The notes: generated by a model not told the origin, from the letters alone. Counted from the stretch's first letter, positions 1-10,614 are shown. The stretch is 64,000 nt of DNA from Arcuatula senhousia (GCA_963971305.1 OZ020305.1:43473717-43537716), one strand, 5' to 3'. Translations and numbers: made by a program.

Positions 1-222
1 TCTTTAATAAAGGTAATAACAAATACCAAAACTTGGAGAATCAATTTCAATGTCCAGTAGAAGAGACAAAACAAGGAAGACGTACCGGAAAATCTTAGAA
101 GATTAGCAATGGTCCTGACTTGGTACAAGCATTTCAAAATAAATGGTGGGTTAAACCAGGTTTTATGGCGTGCCATACTTCCCTCTTTTATTGCGATCTT
201 AGGGTCTGATAGTAGCACAAAA
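1..222 (+). repeat. Dispersed repeat family P, left part
   Basis: This is the first of about ten copies of one interspersed repeat, recognised by the anchor ATGGTCCTGACTTGGTACA near 110 and by TTAAACCAGGTTTTATGGCG. Related copies lie at 6870-7050, 9140-9560, 11716-11830, 12120-12260, 54850-55170 and 59290-59660. This copy stops at 222 and appears to resume at 2254, so it is interrupted by a 2.0 kb insertion. The class is unknown. The short open frame over it is not a gene. Confidence 0.65.
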
Positions 223-2253
223 GGTTATAAGGAAGTAAATGTTGCCATTGCCCGTAATGTTAATGTTTTGGACCATCACTCAAAGAGGACAAAAAATTGT
301 AACATTTTACTCACTTTTCTGGAAAGTTTCATTCCTCTGGGTGTAAATGGGAACCCAGAATCCATAGGTTACCGCAGCAAAAATTCACTTCATATTGGCC
401 TCTTGGTTACCACCAAGCATTAAGCATCATTTCAAAAGTCAAAATTTGGAACGTGTCCCCCTCTAAAAATAGGATATTTTAGTTTTGTTCTATGGGGTCC
501 CTGAAGTTCATATGCTCTTAATAATTTTTATATTAAATTTGCTTATTTTATCAATTTAATTTGATTCATTATCTCTTATAATAAAAAAATAAGCAATATC
601 ATATCTTGGGTGTAAAATCCAGGTGGCGACACAGATCTATATTTAGTTCATTATAACCTAAATGAATAAAGCTCAGAAATGCCTAATATTTTCAAATAAA
701 TGTGTTTTTTACCATCCCTTGTCTTACTCTGGCTTAAATACAAGGTTACAGATTGATCAGAGGAGAGGTATTCAAAATACAGCTACTTATAAAAGGCTAC
801 TCAGCCAAAAATGCTGTGTTGCTTGCAATCTAAATGGAATTAAAGGAAGCTATGTGGCAATAATATTCAATTTTTATGATATTTAAGCCAATAAATTACT
901 TTTAACAATCAGAAAATACCAACAGAACATGGAAAACTTATTTTATAACATATAGGATTTAAAGTTTTAATTCCCCCCCTCCTCTTATATGTGCAGAGTG
1001 CAAAAACCCTTACTTCAGCCTTTTCAGGGGGTACATGTTTGTTGATGAATTTTTTGAAGGAATAAAATTAGATTTTTAACTAAAAACAGTTTTAAAATGT
1101 TAAATGTATATTATTCTTACAAAAGAGACAAAACAAACCACACATTCAAGCACAAAATGAAATTGAAGCTGTATTTTAGCCTATTGTGGGACTGATTGTT
1201 CAACGGACAGAGGTGACCATTGTTAATTTTAACACATTTCTTATAAATGAAAGGTAGGTTATGATTTCAACCATCTGAAAATGCAAATTTTCATTTTAAC
1301 AAGATGAAAAACAACACATTTAATAAAAATGCATATAGTTAAAACATTTTTTCATGAAGACAGACCTTGATTTTCTGGCAAAAATGGGGGTAAATGGACA
1401 GTTTGAGAGCAAATTTTTACAATATTTTCAACTTTTACCCACATTTGATAAAAAAATAGTGGTTATAAAATTGTTTTTCAATCATGCACACCCATTAACT
1501 TATTGAATTGAACTGTTTTAATCAAGGTATGCTTCTCATGGGATGCATGATTACAGGTTGCATATAATCATACCTATACAAATCTTATGTTGCCGCAACC
1601 AAGTAAAGGGCTAGAAAAAGCACTAATTCTAGACTTCACAACAAACCAGAAGATGATAACATTTCCTACATTATTCTTAATACTTAAATATGCTAAAAAC
1701 ATCATAAACATTTAGAAAATGGTAAGTTGACCACAAATCAGAGCTGAAAATAGCAAAAAATCCTTTAAAAGGCAATTTGCATAGAAATTCCCATAGACCC
1801 CAAATTTTGCCAAAACTGAGAAAATTTAAAGATCAATGTAAATGTTTTTGGTTCAGATAATCAAAAATAGTCAAATCTCATAAAGTGAGACAATTTATGG
1901 CACCCCTATGTCATTTTCAGTGTTTGGCCCCTATCATTTCCCATATAGGTTATAAGGAAGTAAATGTTTCCATTGCCCGTAATGTTAACGTTTTGGACCA
2001 TCACTCAAAGAGGACAAAAATTTGTAACATTTTACTCACTTTTCTGGAAATTTTCATCCCTCTGGGTGTAAATGGGAACCCAGAAGCCATAGGTTACCGC
2101 AGCAAAAATTCACTTAAAATTTGCCTCTTGGTTTCCACCAAGCATCAAGCATCATTTCAAAAGTCAAAATTTGGGACGTGTCCTCCTCTAAAAATAGGAT
2201 ACCTTAGTTTTGTTCTATGGGGTCTAGATCTATATTTAGTTCATAATAACCAA
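223..2253. mobile_element. 2.0 kb insertion flanked by direct copies, within family P
   Basis: Two direct copies of a 277 bp segment (223-499 and 1948-2224) bound a 1.4 kb AT-rich interior. Both begin GGTTATAAGG and, a little further on, both run into a segment ending ATAACC (near 659 and 2253). The left copy carries about 130 bp of extra sequence before that end. Family P sequence stops at 222 and resumes at 2254 with TATTGAGGTGATTATCTCA. This could be an LTR-like non-autonomous element or two copies of a small TIR element. The ends are not TG...CA, and no coding region is visible inside. Confidence 0.45.
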
Positions 2254-2400
2254 AACACAACTCGTTAGTGAAGACAAAAAACGGATATTGAGGTGATTAT
2301 CTCAGTGCGGCACTTAGTCAAATGCTATTCAAAACAACCACTAACCATTACATTTAACACATTATTGAACATATTACCGGAAAATAAATAAAAAAATGCA
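2254..2400 (+). repeat. Family P continuation
   Basis: The sequence TATTGAGGTGATTATCTCA, followed by text resembling the reverse complement of 9240-9330, shows that family P continues here after the insertion. It fades into AT-rich sequence by about 2400. Confidence 0.5.
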
Positions 2401-3011
2401 TATTTCAGAGGAGGCAAAGAGGTGTACTAGAAACTCCGTATTCTAATATTGGACAGAAATCTTACGATACCGAGAAGGTCACGAAATACTTTCAACCATC
2501 TGTACCATTTATCATACCAATGATTAAAAATTGAAAACAACAACTGATTCTCTCATTATGTTCCTTGCTGGTGTATAGCCTTCCTTTGTTAGTTGTTGAT
2601 AGTCAAAACGTCAGAAATTTTGTAGAAAAAGTGGACCCAAAGTATCAAGATTTAAGGTGATAGATAGGTACTTAAATCATCGCCCCTATCGGAAAACGGT
2701 AAAAGATGTCGTTTTAGTAAGAGTTATCCCTCTTACCACAGAAAAAAAAATGTCTGTCTATGAGCCATTGCGATGATAAAATGAGCAGTTTATTGCTAAC
2801 ACCCTGAAAAAAATATTAAAAAATTAAATTTAAACAAATTAGCTGAGATCCTTAAAGTAATGCAAGCTTATGAATCTAAAGCCTTGAAAAAGATTTTTTA
2901 AGTATGACCAACACGGGAATTAGAGCCGAGACCAGTGGGTCTCTCTAGAACAATACATAAATAACATATATTCAACATGGCAGTCAAATAATTTAAGAAA
3001 GCTAAACATAA
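2400..3011. other. AT-rich intergenic sequence, no gene seen
   Basis: No open frame with recognisable protein similarity and no clear repeat structure were seen in this stretch. Confidence 0.6.
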
Positions 3012-3612
3012 CTAAAAATACTGTAAGCAGCAGCTCACAAATAAATACCCCCACGCCAAATATCAATTTGAAGAAATTTAAAATAAAAGGTGCACATCTG
3101 CATTATGTCAGAAAGATTGCGTAAACGTTTTATGAAAATCCACCAAGGGGTTAAGGAGGAGTTGCTGATAAGATATGGATATTCTCTTGTAGTCTACCAA
3201 CTAAGTCCATGTTTTGCTATGGGAAACACCAAAAATAATTTTGATCAAATTTTTTAACATATTTATGTCACAAAGACTATGACAGTGTGTTGATGTTACA
3301 TCAAGGGGTTTAGCAGGAGTTGTGGATAAGAGATGGGTTCCCCCTTGTAGTCAAGCAGCTAAGTCCGTTTTGGTATGGAAAACCCCAAAATTCATTTTTA
3401 TAAAATTTTATAATAGGAGTTGCACATCTACATTATGTAACTAACTAAGATTTCGTGGAAGTTTCATATAAATCCATCAAGTGGTCTAGGAGGAGTTGCG
3501 GATAAGAGATGGGTACCCTGAGGTGTACCGGAAGGTAGGACGAATTGACGGACGGACGGACACCCCTATCACCATATACCTCCCACTTTCAAGCGGGGAT
3601 ATAATAATAACA
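3012..3612 (-). mobile_element. Helentron-like non-autonomous element, family mu
   Basis: Read on the minus strand, it starts near 3612 with a hairpin (ATATCCCCGC...GGGAGGTATAT, imperfect) and then (GTCC)n. Three diverged internal repeats of about 160-175 bp follow, each carrying AGGAGTTGC-GGATAAG (near 3156, 3317 and 3491 on the plus strand). It ends with GGCGTGGGGGTAT, a weak hairpin (TGTGAG...CTTACA) and TTAG before TT. The ends are less well preserved than in the 17-41 kb elements, so the assignment is by analogy. Confidence 0.45.
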
Positions 3613-3828
3613 ATTGAAAAACTGTCAAATGCGTAAAGTAAATGTAGAAGTAAGATATAAGGAATTCTTAAGGGTACTTAAACGATAATTCCCGATCACG
3701 TGATTAACAGTTTTGACTGTAAAAAGATAACACTTGTTGTAAATTAAAACCTCAGCCACCGGTATTTATTTTTATTCTCCCCCAAGATAAAGCGGAAATA
3801 AACTACAGAGAGCAATGTGATTGGTTGA
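3613..3828. other. Spacer, no gene seen
   Basis: Short unassigned stretch between the mu element and a Qb retroposon copy. Confidence 0.5.
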
Positions 3829-3888
3829 TATTGTGAGTGAGTGGTGGTTTTACGCCCGTGCAACGCTATAAAGGTTATTTATGAAAAA

Positions 3889-5138
3889 CAAGATTGCTAC
3901 GCGTAGCCATGTGTCCCCCGCCGCCGCATAAAAGTTGTGTGGTATGTCAATTCAAGCAATATATTCTCTGAGAAACGATAGAAATAGGTTGTAAAAATAT
4001 GGGATGATCACCTATTAACAGTACCCTATCAGTGTGTAAAGTTTCAGCAACATCAGTACAGTAGTATCCGAGGAGTTGCACCCACAAAAATGTTTGATAT
4101 GACAAAGTCCCATTTTTTGGACCAAAATCACAAATTCGTAAATAACTAGAAAACTGTAAATATTGTTTCAAAATTTTTTTCGTATTATTATAGAGTACCC
4201 TTTGCTCTATCAGCCTACAAAATTTCAGAACCCTGTGCACCTAGGTAACCGAGAAATTGGATGTCCTATATTTTGACCTTTCTTCCCTGTTTCCATGGAA
4301 ACGGTGGCCATTTTGAAAATTTCAAATATAGGATGATCATCTACTAACAGTACCCTATCAGTGTGTAAAGTTTAAGCAACATCAATTCAGTAGTGTCCGA
4401 GGAGTTGCACCCACAAAAACGTTTGACAAAGTCCCATTTTTCTGACTGAAAAATCACAAATTCGTAAATAACTCGAAAACCGTAAATATCGCTTCAAATT
4501 TTTTTTCGTATTAATATAGAGTACCTTTTGCTCTATCAGCCTACAAAATTTCAGAACCCTGTGCACCTAGGTAACCGAGAAATTGGATGTCCTATATTTT
4601 GACCTTTCTTCCCTGTTTCCATGGAAACGGTGGCCATTTAGAAAATTTCAAATATAGGATGATCATCAACTAACAGTACCCTATCAGTGTGTAAAGTTTA
4701 AGCAACATCAATTCAGTAGTGTCCGAGGAGTTGCACCCACAAAAACGTTTGACAAAGTCCCATTTTTCTGACTGAAAAAATCACAAATTCGTAAATAACT
4801 CGAAAACCGTAAATATCGCTTCAAAATTTTTTTTCGTATTATTATAGAGTACCTTTTGCTCTATCAGCCTACAAAATTTCAGAACCCTGTGCACCTAGGT
4901 AACCGAGATATTGAATGTCCTATATTTTGACCTTTCTTCCGTTTCCATGGAAACGGCAGCCATTTTGAAAATTTCAAATATGGGATGATCATCTACTAAC
5001 CGTACCCTATCAGTGTGTAAAGTTTCAGCAACATCCTTTCAGTAGTTTCTGAGGAGTTGCACCCACAAAAAACGTGACGGACGGACGGACGGACGGAGAC
5101 CATTACTAAGTCCCTCCGACGCGTAGCGGCGGGGGACA
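3889..5138 (-). mobile_element. Helentron-like element, family kappa, with 326 bp tandem array
   Basis: Read on the minus strand, the 5' end is TGTCCCCCGCCGC followed by a hairpin partner (CGTCGGAGGGAC) and (GTCC)n. The 3' end has the exact inverted copy GCGGCGGGGGACA, then the palindromic hairpin GCTACGCGTAGC, AAT and CTTG before TTTTT. Internally there are 3.3 tandem units of 326-329 bp starting near 4002, 4331, 4657 and 4983 (plus-strand landmark GGATGATCA). No coding capacity is visible. A shorter copy lies at 8419-8988 and a degenerate one at 11214-11590. Confidence 0.7.
4002..5065 (-). repeat. Tandem array, 326-329 bp unit x 3.3
   Basis: The landmark GGATGATCAT recurs at 4002, 4331, 4657 and 4983, and GAGGAGTTGCACCCACAAAAA recurs once per unit. 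Units are closely similar. The same unit, in opposite orientation and single copy, forms the body of the element at 8419-8988 and part of elements near 18.0, 27.2, 27.7, 35.4 and 38.2 kb. Confidence 0.85.
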
Positions 5139-5262
5139 AAAAATATGATAAAATGAACATGAAATAATGGTGATGATAAATGAAATATGGGGATGGGGTG
5201 GGAAACAAAAGAACGGTAATTTTTTAAGAACCACAGGAAAAGGACAGAGGTGGGTAGGGGCG

Positions 5263-5531
5263 CATCCTCGGAAACCCATGGGTTCTTCTATCGCTTACTC
5301 ATTCATCACCCCTGGGACACTTGGTATGAAATTGTTCGTTTCCAGTTCCGGATCTGATCTTGAACTTGATATTATTTATATATAGAAACATGTTTAAATC
5401 GCAATAGAAAATGTAAAGCGACCAATCAGAAAGCTCGATACAAAACTACCAAAAACGAATTATTTCATGCATAATGTCCAAGGGGTGATGAACGAGTAGG
5501 CGAGAGAAGAACCCCTGGGTTTCCGAGGATG
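5263..5531. mobile_element. Palindromic MITE copy 1, 9 bp target duplication
   Basis: It begins CATCCTCGGAAACCCA and ends with the inverted counterpart GGGTTTCCGAGGATG, with about 45 bp arms (..TTCTTCT.TCGCTTACTCATTCATCA). Directly flanking it on both sides is GTAGGGGCG (5254-5262 and 5532-5540), a perfect 9 bp duplication. The host is a Qb retroposon. No transposase is encoded. Confidence 0.85.
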
Positions 5532-5740
5532 GTAGGGGCGGTTAATTAAGACTATGTAATGCACTACTTGGAGGACCACAAAGGGATCTTTTACATTTAT
5601 GAATCGTGGCACTCTCCACACACGTTGGCCCACTATGGTCAGTGGACAGGGTTTCCGTATGATAGACCTGACAACCCCCGCGGACAAGGGCCACCCTATT
5701 CAGCCACCTAGGGTTCACACTTGGTCGCAGAGATCTATCT

Positions 5741-6618
5741 ACCCTGAAAGATATGTAAAAAAGATAATGGATATGGTAGGGTACAGCTGCAAACTGGAAC
5801 GTGTGTTATGTTAGACAGTATGACTCCAAGTCTTTGTACTGAAAATAACATTGGAAAATACAACAGGGTGTGAGCTGGATTCGAATCCATACCTTTGCGG
5901 CACCTGTCGAGTAGTGGTCTCCAGTCCGTCGAGGGTTCCACACGACCACGGACACCATTGAAAAGAGGTGTTGGTAAATTGGTATCATTCCTCGGCGAAC
6001 TCGAAGATACATAAGGTATGGTGGTATGACATGGTAGTACATATGGTATATGTAGAAGATCTAAGGACCTATGTAGGTGTTATATATTTTTGTTGCTGAG
6101 GCATAAATTCGACTTTATCTTATGAATTTGAATTTATTAGTAATAAGAAAGCGAACCGAAGATTGGCAGCTCGATGCACCGAATTCGCTATTTATAGAGG
6201 TCAGGTCGTGATTTAGTACACATAAACAAGTAAATAAATAGTTGACAGGAAATGGCGCCCGATTTAACAAGTGCGTTTCAGCAAAGAGATAAATCACCAA
6301 CTATTAGTTTATTTGGATTATATGATGCGATAACACAAGGTAAACTATACAACACGCTTGAACATCCTACGAAGCGCAACAATGAACATCTGTGTCGAAA
6401 AATTCCGGCGGATATAGAAAAATATCGAACTGGCGAAACACATATTAATTATTGTATACAACATAATAAAATTTGCCGGTCGCAACACTAGCCCCCTTCC
6501 CGTAGAAAAGAGATTTGCCCTTAAATCAACATGACACAGATGAAGCAATGCAAATTTAAGGATACTGATCAATCACCACTGTTGTTCAATAATAAGTACC
6601 AGTACTATGCACCACACT
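5741..6618. other. Intergenic stretch, no confident gene
   Basis: One 79-residue open frame (6252-6491, plus) has no recognisable domain and I do not call it. A palindromic B-box-like motif (GGATTCGAATCC, about 5878-5889) is present without a convincing cloverleaf. Confidence 0.5.
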
Positions 6619-6809
6619 TAAAAACCCGTGCGGGTTCCAGGTGGCGAATAGGCCCGCAGCAGCGCAAAGCTTGTCGATTGGCCTTGTGTCCCCATTTCCT
6701 CCACTTCATCATCATTTCATGTTCATTGTATCACCACTTCCATGTTCATCTCCCGGATATAGCTGAAATCGTGCTGCTTGGGATTAAAGCAATAACTAAC
6801 TAACTAAAA
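6619..6809 (+). mobile_element. Qa retroposon, internally deleted
   Basis: The Qa 5' end (CCCGTGCGGGTTCCAGGTGG) joins directly to the Qa 3' end (ATTGGCCTTGTGTCCCC...) after GCTTGTCG, skipping about 300 bp relative to the copy at 53764-54356. It ends with AGCAATAACTAACTAACTAA. The junction lies between two CGATTGG/CGGTAA-like positions, so a deletion is likelier than truncation. Confidence 0.7.
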
Positions 6810-6869
6810 AATGCAACAATAGAATAAACCAATCACACACATGTACCAGTAACCAAAACACATTTATAC

Positions 6870-7050
6870 CCAATAAGGTTAATAACATACAATAATTAAA
6901 GGTAATAACAAAACTACCGAACTTGAATGATCAATCTCACAGTCCAGAGAAAATGACAAAAACGAACCAGTCACACCGGAGAACCGGTGGATCGCAATGG
7001 TCCTGACTTGGCACAGGCATTTCAAACGAAATGGTCGGTTACAATGATTA
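6870..7050 (+). repeat. Dispersed repeat family P
   Basis: Same order of motifs as 1-180: GGTAATAACAAAACTACCGA, then GATCAATCTCACAGTCC, then ATCGCAATGGTCCTGACTTG. It ends near GAAATGGTCGGTTA. Confidence 0.7.
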
Positions 7051-7518
7051 TAACAATAATACAATTATGAATGTCCAATCTCACATGTCTCTTCAGAATC
7101 ATGAGTATCAAAGAATATCATGGGCGATATACTCTGGAAAGTAAATTCAACAAATATCTTGGTGCACTAAACCCAGCAAGTAAAGGAAGAAAAACCAAAA
7201 TAAATATCTGCATGTACCCTTCATATTCAGGAAATACACAGTTCTACTGAACTTGGAGCCAACAAAACGAATGATAACTCAGAATTTATAAATCTGCGAA
7301 CACCCATTCTTCTACAAAAATAATAGAAGTTATAAGTTTCGAGAGCTCGGAATAACCAAGGGTTGTGAAAGAACCAACATTCCTAGAAGTAGAACTTGAT
7401 ATAAAAATGTTAACTGTTATGTGAAAACCACCCCCAGCGATATACAGGGAACTACATTACAATCCCCGTGGAAGCAGGTACAGCATCCACAGGACCATTG
7501 TAAAGCATCTCAAGGGTA
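7051..7518. other. Intergenic sequence, no gene seen
   Basis: AT-rich sequence between family P and the KCTD-like pseudogene. Nothing recognisable. Confidence 0.5.
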
Positions 7519-8183
7519 TTAAATCCCTAACGATTGAAAATGTCCAAAGTGTTTCAGGTGTTTGGTGTTATAATATGAACATTCTCTCTTTAATTCTTTC
7601 AGGGCGGGAAGTGTGGACAGTTCAATGTCACATTTGGATCTTCAGTAGTTCAAGATATGGCGGAAATGGCAGGGGTCACGGTCAATAAAATAGATGTAGA
7701 TTGTGTCGACTTTGTATGGCTTCATATGTGGGTTAGGCAGAACCATGAAATTTAGTATTGAATCTGAATCCTTCATCTGGGTTTCGGCGGATGTTTCGAA
7801 TCTGGTTCCCCCAATGTTTAAAATAATTCTTGAATTTTGGCATTCGGCCATACTCTTAAAGTTGTAATACGTTTTTCGGTGTGTGGATGTATACAGTAGC
7901 CTGATCCTGTGTGGTTTCTGGATTTCTAGGGAATAAAGAGACAATTCATCGTGGTTCTCGTGTTCCCCAATAGTTGGAAATGATGATAGGAGTTGTAGCT
8001 GTCAGATGTTGAAGATGAAGTTGAACAAGGAGTTTTGGCGACTGAATACGGTCGATCTACATGTATGGTGATCCTGAGTGGAAGTGACCGGTGTTGTAGA
8101 TCAGATTCTGTTACCAGGGGTTTAGAATCAATGCTGACAATTGACGTAAGCGGGACAGGCGGAGGAGTGAGGGATGGTGCCAT
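7519..8183 (-). pseudogene. KCTD/Kv-type T1 (BTB_2) tetramerisation domain pseudogene
   Basis: The minus-strand frame contains NSRIILNIGGTRFETS, then YFIDRDPCHFRHILNY, the start and middle of a T1/BTB domain as in KCTD adaptor proteins and Kv channel N-termini. An in-frame TGA (7642-7644) follows ILNY where family members have a Leu codon before Arg. After it the same frame continues with CDIELSTLPALKELKREC and YYNTKHL, the expected last T1 helices, to TAA at 7519-7521. Upstream, a 60-70 residue Ser/Pro-rich segment starting MAPSLTPPPVPL at 8183 is in another frame, implying a frameshift near 7950-8030. No introns are evident. T1 domains oligomerise, in KCTDs often as Cullin3 adaptors. Because no channel segments follow, KCTD is favoured. 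Read errors could mimic the two lesions. Confidence 0.7.
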
Positions 8184-8418
8184 ACACGTTCGGATTGGTA
8201 GGGTTTATTTATTCGGCAGGTTTTAAAATCATATTTCTGGCGCATCTGTAGACTTGATTTTTTTTGTCATTACTATTAAGGTCCAATTCTAAATTTCTCT
8301 TAACCGATTTCTTCTTTTGAGCTTCTAAGTTCGTCTCTATATGTTACAACTGTTCTTATCAAAGACTTGTACCCCTGCTTCTGGCTCACTTGTTCTTTAC
8401 TGTCCTAAGGTCTTTTGT
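8184..8418. other. Spacer upstream of the T1 pseudogene, no feature recognised
   Basis: Nothing recognisable before the kappa element begins. Confidence 0.4.
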
Positions 8419-8988
8419 TGTCCCCCGCCGCAACGCGTCGGAGGGATTTAGTAATGGTCTCCGTCCGTCCGTCACGTTTTTTGTGGGTGCAACTCCTCGG
8501 AAACTAATGAAAGGATGTTGCTGAAACTTTACACACTGATAGGGTACAATAAGTAGATGATCATCCCATATTTGAAATTTTCAAAATGGCCGCCGTTTCT
8601 ATGGAAACGGAAAAAAGGTCAAAATATAGGACATTCAATATCTCGGTTACCTAGGTGCACAGGGTTCTGAAATTTTGTAGGCTGATAGAACAAAAGGTAC
8701 TCTATAATAATACGAAAAAAACATTTTGAAGCGATATTTACGGTTTTCGAGTTATTTACGAATTTGTGATTTTTCAGTCCGAAAAATGGGACTTAGTCAA
8801 ACGTTTTTGTGGGTGCAACTCCTCGGATACTACTGAACAGATGTTGCTGAAACTACTGTTAATAGGTGATCATCCCATATTTTGACAACATATTTCTATC
8901 GTTTCTCAGAGAATATATTGCTTGAATTGACATACCACACAACTTTTATGCGGCGGCGGGGGACACATGGCTACGCGTAGCAATTTTG
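8419..8988 (+). mobile_element. Helentron-like element, family kappa, single-unit copy
   Basis: It starts TGTCCCCCGCCGC with its hairpin partner CGTCGGAGGGA and (CGTC)n. It carries about one and a half of the repeat unit found at 4002-5065. It ends with GCGGCGGCGGGGGACA, hairpin GCTACGCGTAGC and AATTTTG before TTT. Orientation is opposite to the 3889-5138 copy. The terminal CTTG seen in the other copies is TTTG here, suggesting decay or an alternative end. Confidence 0.7.
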
Positions 8989-9135
8989 TTTCCCTTGTTC
9001 TTATGTTGTTTCATGACTTTTTTGTTTCCCTTGCTCTTATGTTTTTTTCATGGCGTCTTTGTTTTCCTTGCTCTTGTGTTTTTTTTTATAGCGTCTTTGT
9101 TTCCCTTGCCCTCATGTTTTTTCATGGCGTCTTTT
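8989..9135 (+). repeat. Short minisatellite, about 40 bp x 4
   Basis: Unit resembles TTTCCCTTGCTCTTATG followed by TTTTTTCATGGCGTCTT. Copies start near 8989, 9027, 9063 and 9101. The overlapping hydrophobic open frames are simple consequences of this repeat. Confidence 0.7.
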
Positions 9136-9139
9136 TTTA

Positions 9140-9560
9140 TCAGACACCGATTTCTTTGTGACCGACTTTTGGAGCAGGGCTATAAGAAAATACGTCTCGT
9201 ACGATCCCTTGAAAAATTCTTTCTTCGTTATCAGCCACTAGTAGAAAAGTTCAAAATTGAGTTAAAAGATATGGTGGTTAATTGTTTTAATAAGTGTTTG
9301 ACTGGTCTGCTGTACTGAGATAATCACCTCAATATCCCTATTGTGTCTCACAACTATGTTTTGTTCTATGGTCATTACCGGATCCCAAGATCGTAATGGA
9401 AGAGGGAGGTTTCGCGCCATTAAACCTTGTTTAACCCACCATTTCGTTTGAAATGCCTGTACCAAGTCAGGACAATTACGATCCACCAATTCTCCGGTAT
9501 GACTGATTGTTTTTTTTGTCATTTTCTCTTGACTATGAGATTGATCATTCAAGTTGGGTA
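9140..9560 (-). repeat. Dispersed repeat family P, long copy
   Basis: The reverse complement carries all family P landmarks, including TGATCAATCTCATAGTC and TGGTCCTGACTTGGTAC (as TTGTCCTGACTT here). It has an extra flank (ATACGTCTCGTACGATCC...TTATCAGCCACTAGTAG on the plus strand) shared with 59320-59390. It abuts a Qa copy at 9561. Confidence 0.65.
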
Positions 9561-10052
9561 AGGCCCGCAGCAGCGCTAAGCTTGTCGGTAAAAGTCCACT
9601 AAAGAGCGCTTAGAAACCTGACATCGGGATCAGGCCGCTTTGCCCACAAAGCGACTGGGTTGTGTGCCCCAGGTGGTTGAATGGGGCAGCCCTGACATCG
9701 AGAGATGCGGGGTCGTCAGGCGATAATGCGGAAAACCTGACCGCAAACCATAGTGGTGCGCCGTGTTGGGAAAAATGTCACGTTCCTTGCACGTTAAAGA
9801 ACCCTGCTGCAGGTCTCGGTAAGAGTAGGACCCGTAGGATCCCCATGCAGGAGGCTAAATTTCCCGTCCCCTACCCATCACTCCTTTTTCCAGTGGCAGT
9901 CAAAACTCACCTACCCGATTGGCCTTGTGTCCCCATTTCCTCCACTTCATCATCATTTCATGTTCATTGTATCATCACTTTCATGTTCATCTCCCGGATA
10001 TAGCCGATATCGTGCTGCTTTGGAGTAAAGCAATAACTAACTAACTAACTAA
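9561..10052 (+). mobile_element. Qa retroposon copy
   Basis: Begins at GGCCCGCAGCAGCGCTAAGC, slightly 5'-truncated relative to 53764, and runs uninterrupted to the tail AGCAATAACTAACTAACTAA. It serves as the uninterrupted reference for locating insertions in other Qa copies. The 113-residue open frame across it is not a gene. Confidence 0.75.
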
Positions 10053-10090
10053 TTTTTGTTTGCCTTGTTTTTTTTTATGCAGCTTTATTT

Positions 10091-10318
10091 GGTGAGGGAG
10101 TTGGTGTTTTACGCCCGTGCAACGCTATATAGGTTATTAACAGGCGATGAACATGAAACGGATGATAAAATGAACATGAAATGATGATGATAAATGAAAT
10201 ATGGGATGGGGTGGGAAACACAGGGACAGTAAATTTTGAAGAACCACAGGAACAGGGGAGAAGTGGGTAGGGGCGGAAAATTTAGCCTATGTGGTGCACT
10301 ACTTGGCGGTCCACAAAC
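10091..10318 (-). mobile_element. Qb retroposon, 5'-truncated
   Basis: The minus-strand tail ...CGTAAAACACCAACTCCCTC lies at 10091-10115, and the copy breaks off at GGTCCACAAACAG (10318), about halfway into Qb. 5' truncation fits target-primed reverse transcription. The break lies at the stop codon of the zinc-finger exon. Confidence 0.7.
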
Positions 10319-10322
10319 AGCT

Positions 10323-10614
10323 TTATTTAGATATTTGTCTTGGATGTATGGTGACAATTTTGTCTCTGTACTCCTTTTTAAATTTCCTATACTTTTCCTC
10401 CTCTTCATGCCCAAATTTACAATTTTCACGGCTTACGAATCGCAGATCTTTTCCCCTGGCCTCCCCATTGCTGCAATTCTTATGGCAGCTATTTTTCCTT
10501 AGGACTTTACGCCTGCATTCAGGGCACAAATAGCCAAAGTTGCTGTGCTGCTTATCAATATGACGTTTAGCCATGAATGGAGTTTCAAAATCATGGTTTT
10601 GGCAGAGACCACAT
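10323..10614 (-). CDS. Putative C2H2 zinc-finger protein, terminal exon
   Basis: The minus strand has a good acceptor (CACCTTTTACAG) ending at 10615. The exon opens A TGT, so the intron phase would be 2, and encodes CGLC-x13-H-x4-H (CGLCQNHDF...KRHIDKQH), then CPECRRKV and a Lys/Arg/Glu-rich tail, stopping TAA at 10323-10325 (tail ...TIHPRQISK). The Cys/His spacing is one residue longer than the usual C2H2 finger. The second CxxC with later CH and C residues may form another zinc site. An AATAAA overlaps the stop codon, and a Qb retroposon begins directly downstream, so the 3' end may have been remodelled by that insertion. Upstream exons were not found within 600 bp. It could instead be a pseudogene or transposon-derived finger. 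Confidence 0.45.

Larger units (their letters stand above)
3829..5740 (-). mobile_element. Qb retroposon copy split by two insertions
   Basis: Qb sequence (tail complement GTTTTACGCCCGTGCAACGC at 3848 onward) runs 3829-3888, resumes at 5139 with GATAAAATGAACATGAAAT, and resumes again at 5541 after a MITE. The kappa element (3889-5138) sits in an A-rich stretch and the MITE (5263-5531) in a GTAGGGGCG site. Joined in this way, the three pieces follow the order of the uninterrupted Qb copy at 42043-42510. Confidence 0.7.

Noticed and set aside
223..2224. Classical LTR retrotransposon
   Set aside because: The direct copies lack TG...CA ends and no primer-binding site or gag/pol similarity is visible, so it is kept only as an unclassified insertion.
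3895..5138. Cut-and-paste TIR transposon (13 bp perfect inverted ends)
   Set aside because: The inverted copy at one side is subterminal and followed by a hairpin and CTTG before a T-run, and no target duplication is seen. The Helentron-like reading explains more.
5870..5945. tRNA-like segment with palindromic GGATTCGAATCC
   Set aside because: There is a weak GTGTG/CACAC pairing at the ends but no proper D arm or A box. At most a relic of a tRNA-derived repeat.
7577..7790. Plus-strand exon after a strong acceptor (TCTTTAATTCTTTCAG), open for about 60 codons
   Set aside because: The opposite strand encodes a recognisable T1 domain over the same bases; the plus-strand translation has no family features.
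8967..9318. Hydrophobic repetitive open frames
   Set aside because: Produced by a 40 bp minisatellite running into family P.
9662..10003. 113-residue open frame (and 134 residues at 53932-54336)
   Set aside because: Both lie within Qa retroposons and share their sequence; the second crosses a MITE, so they are not genes.
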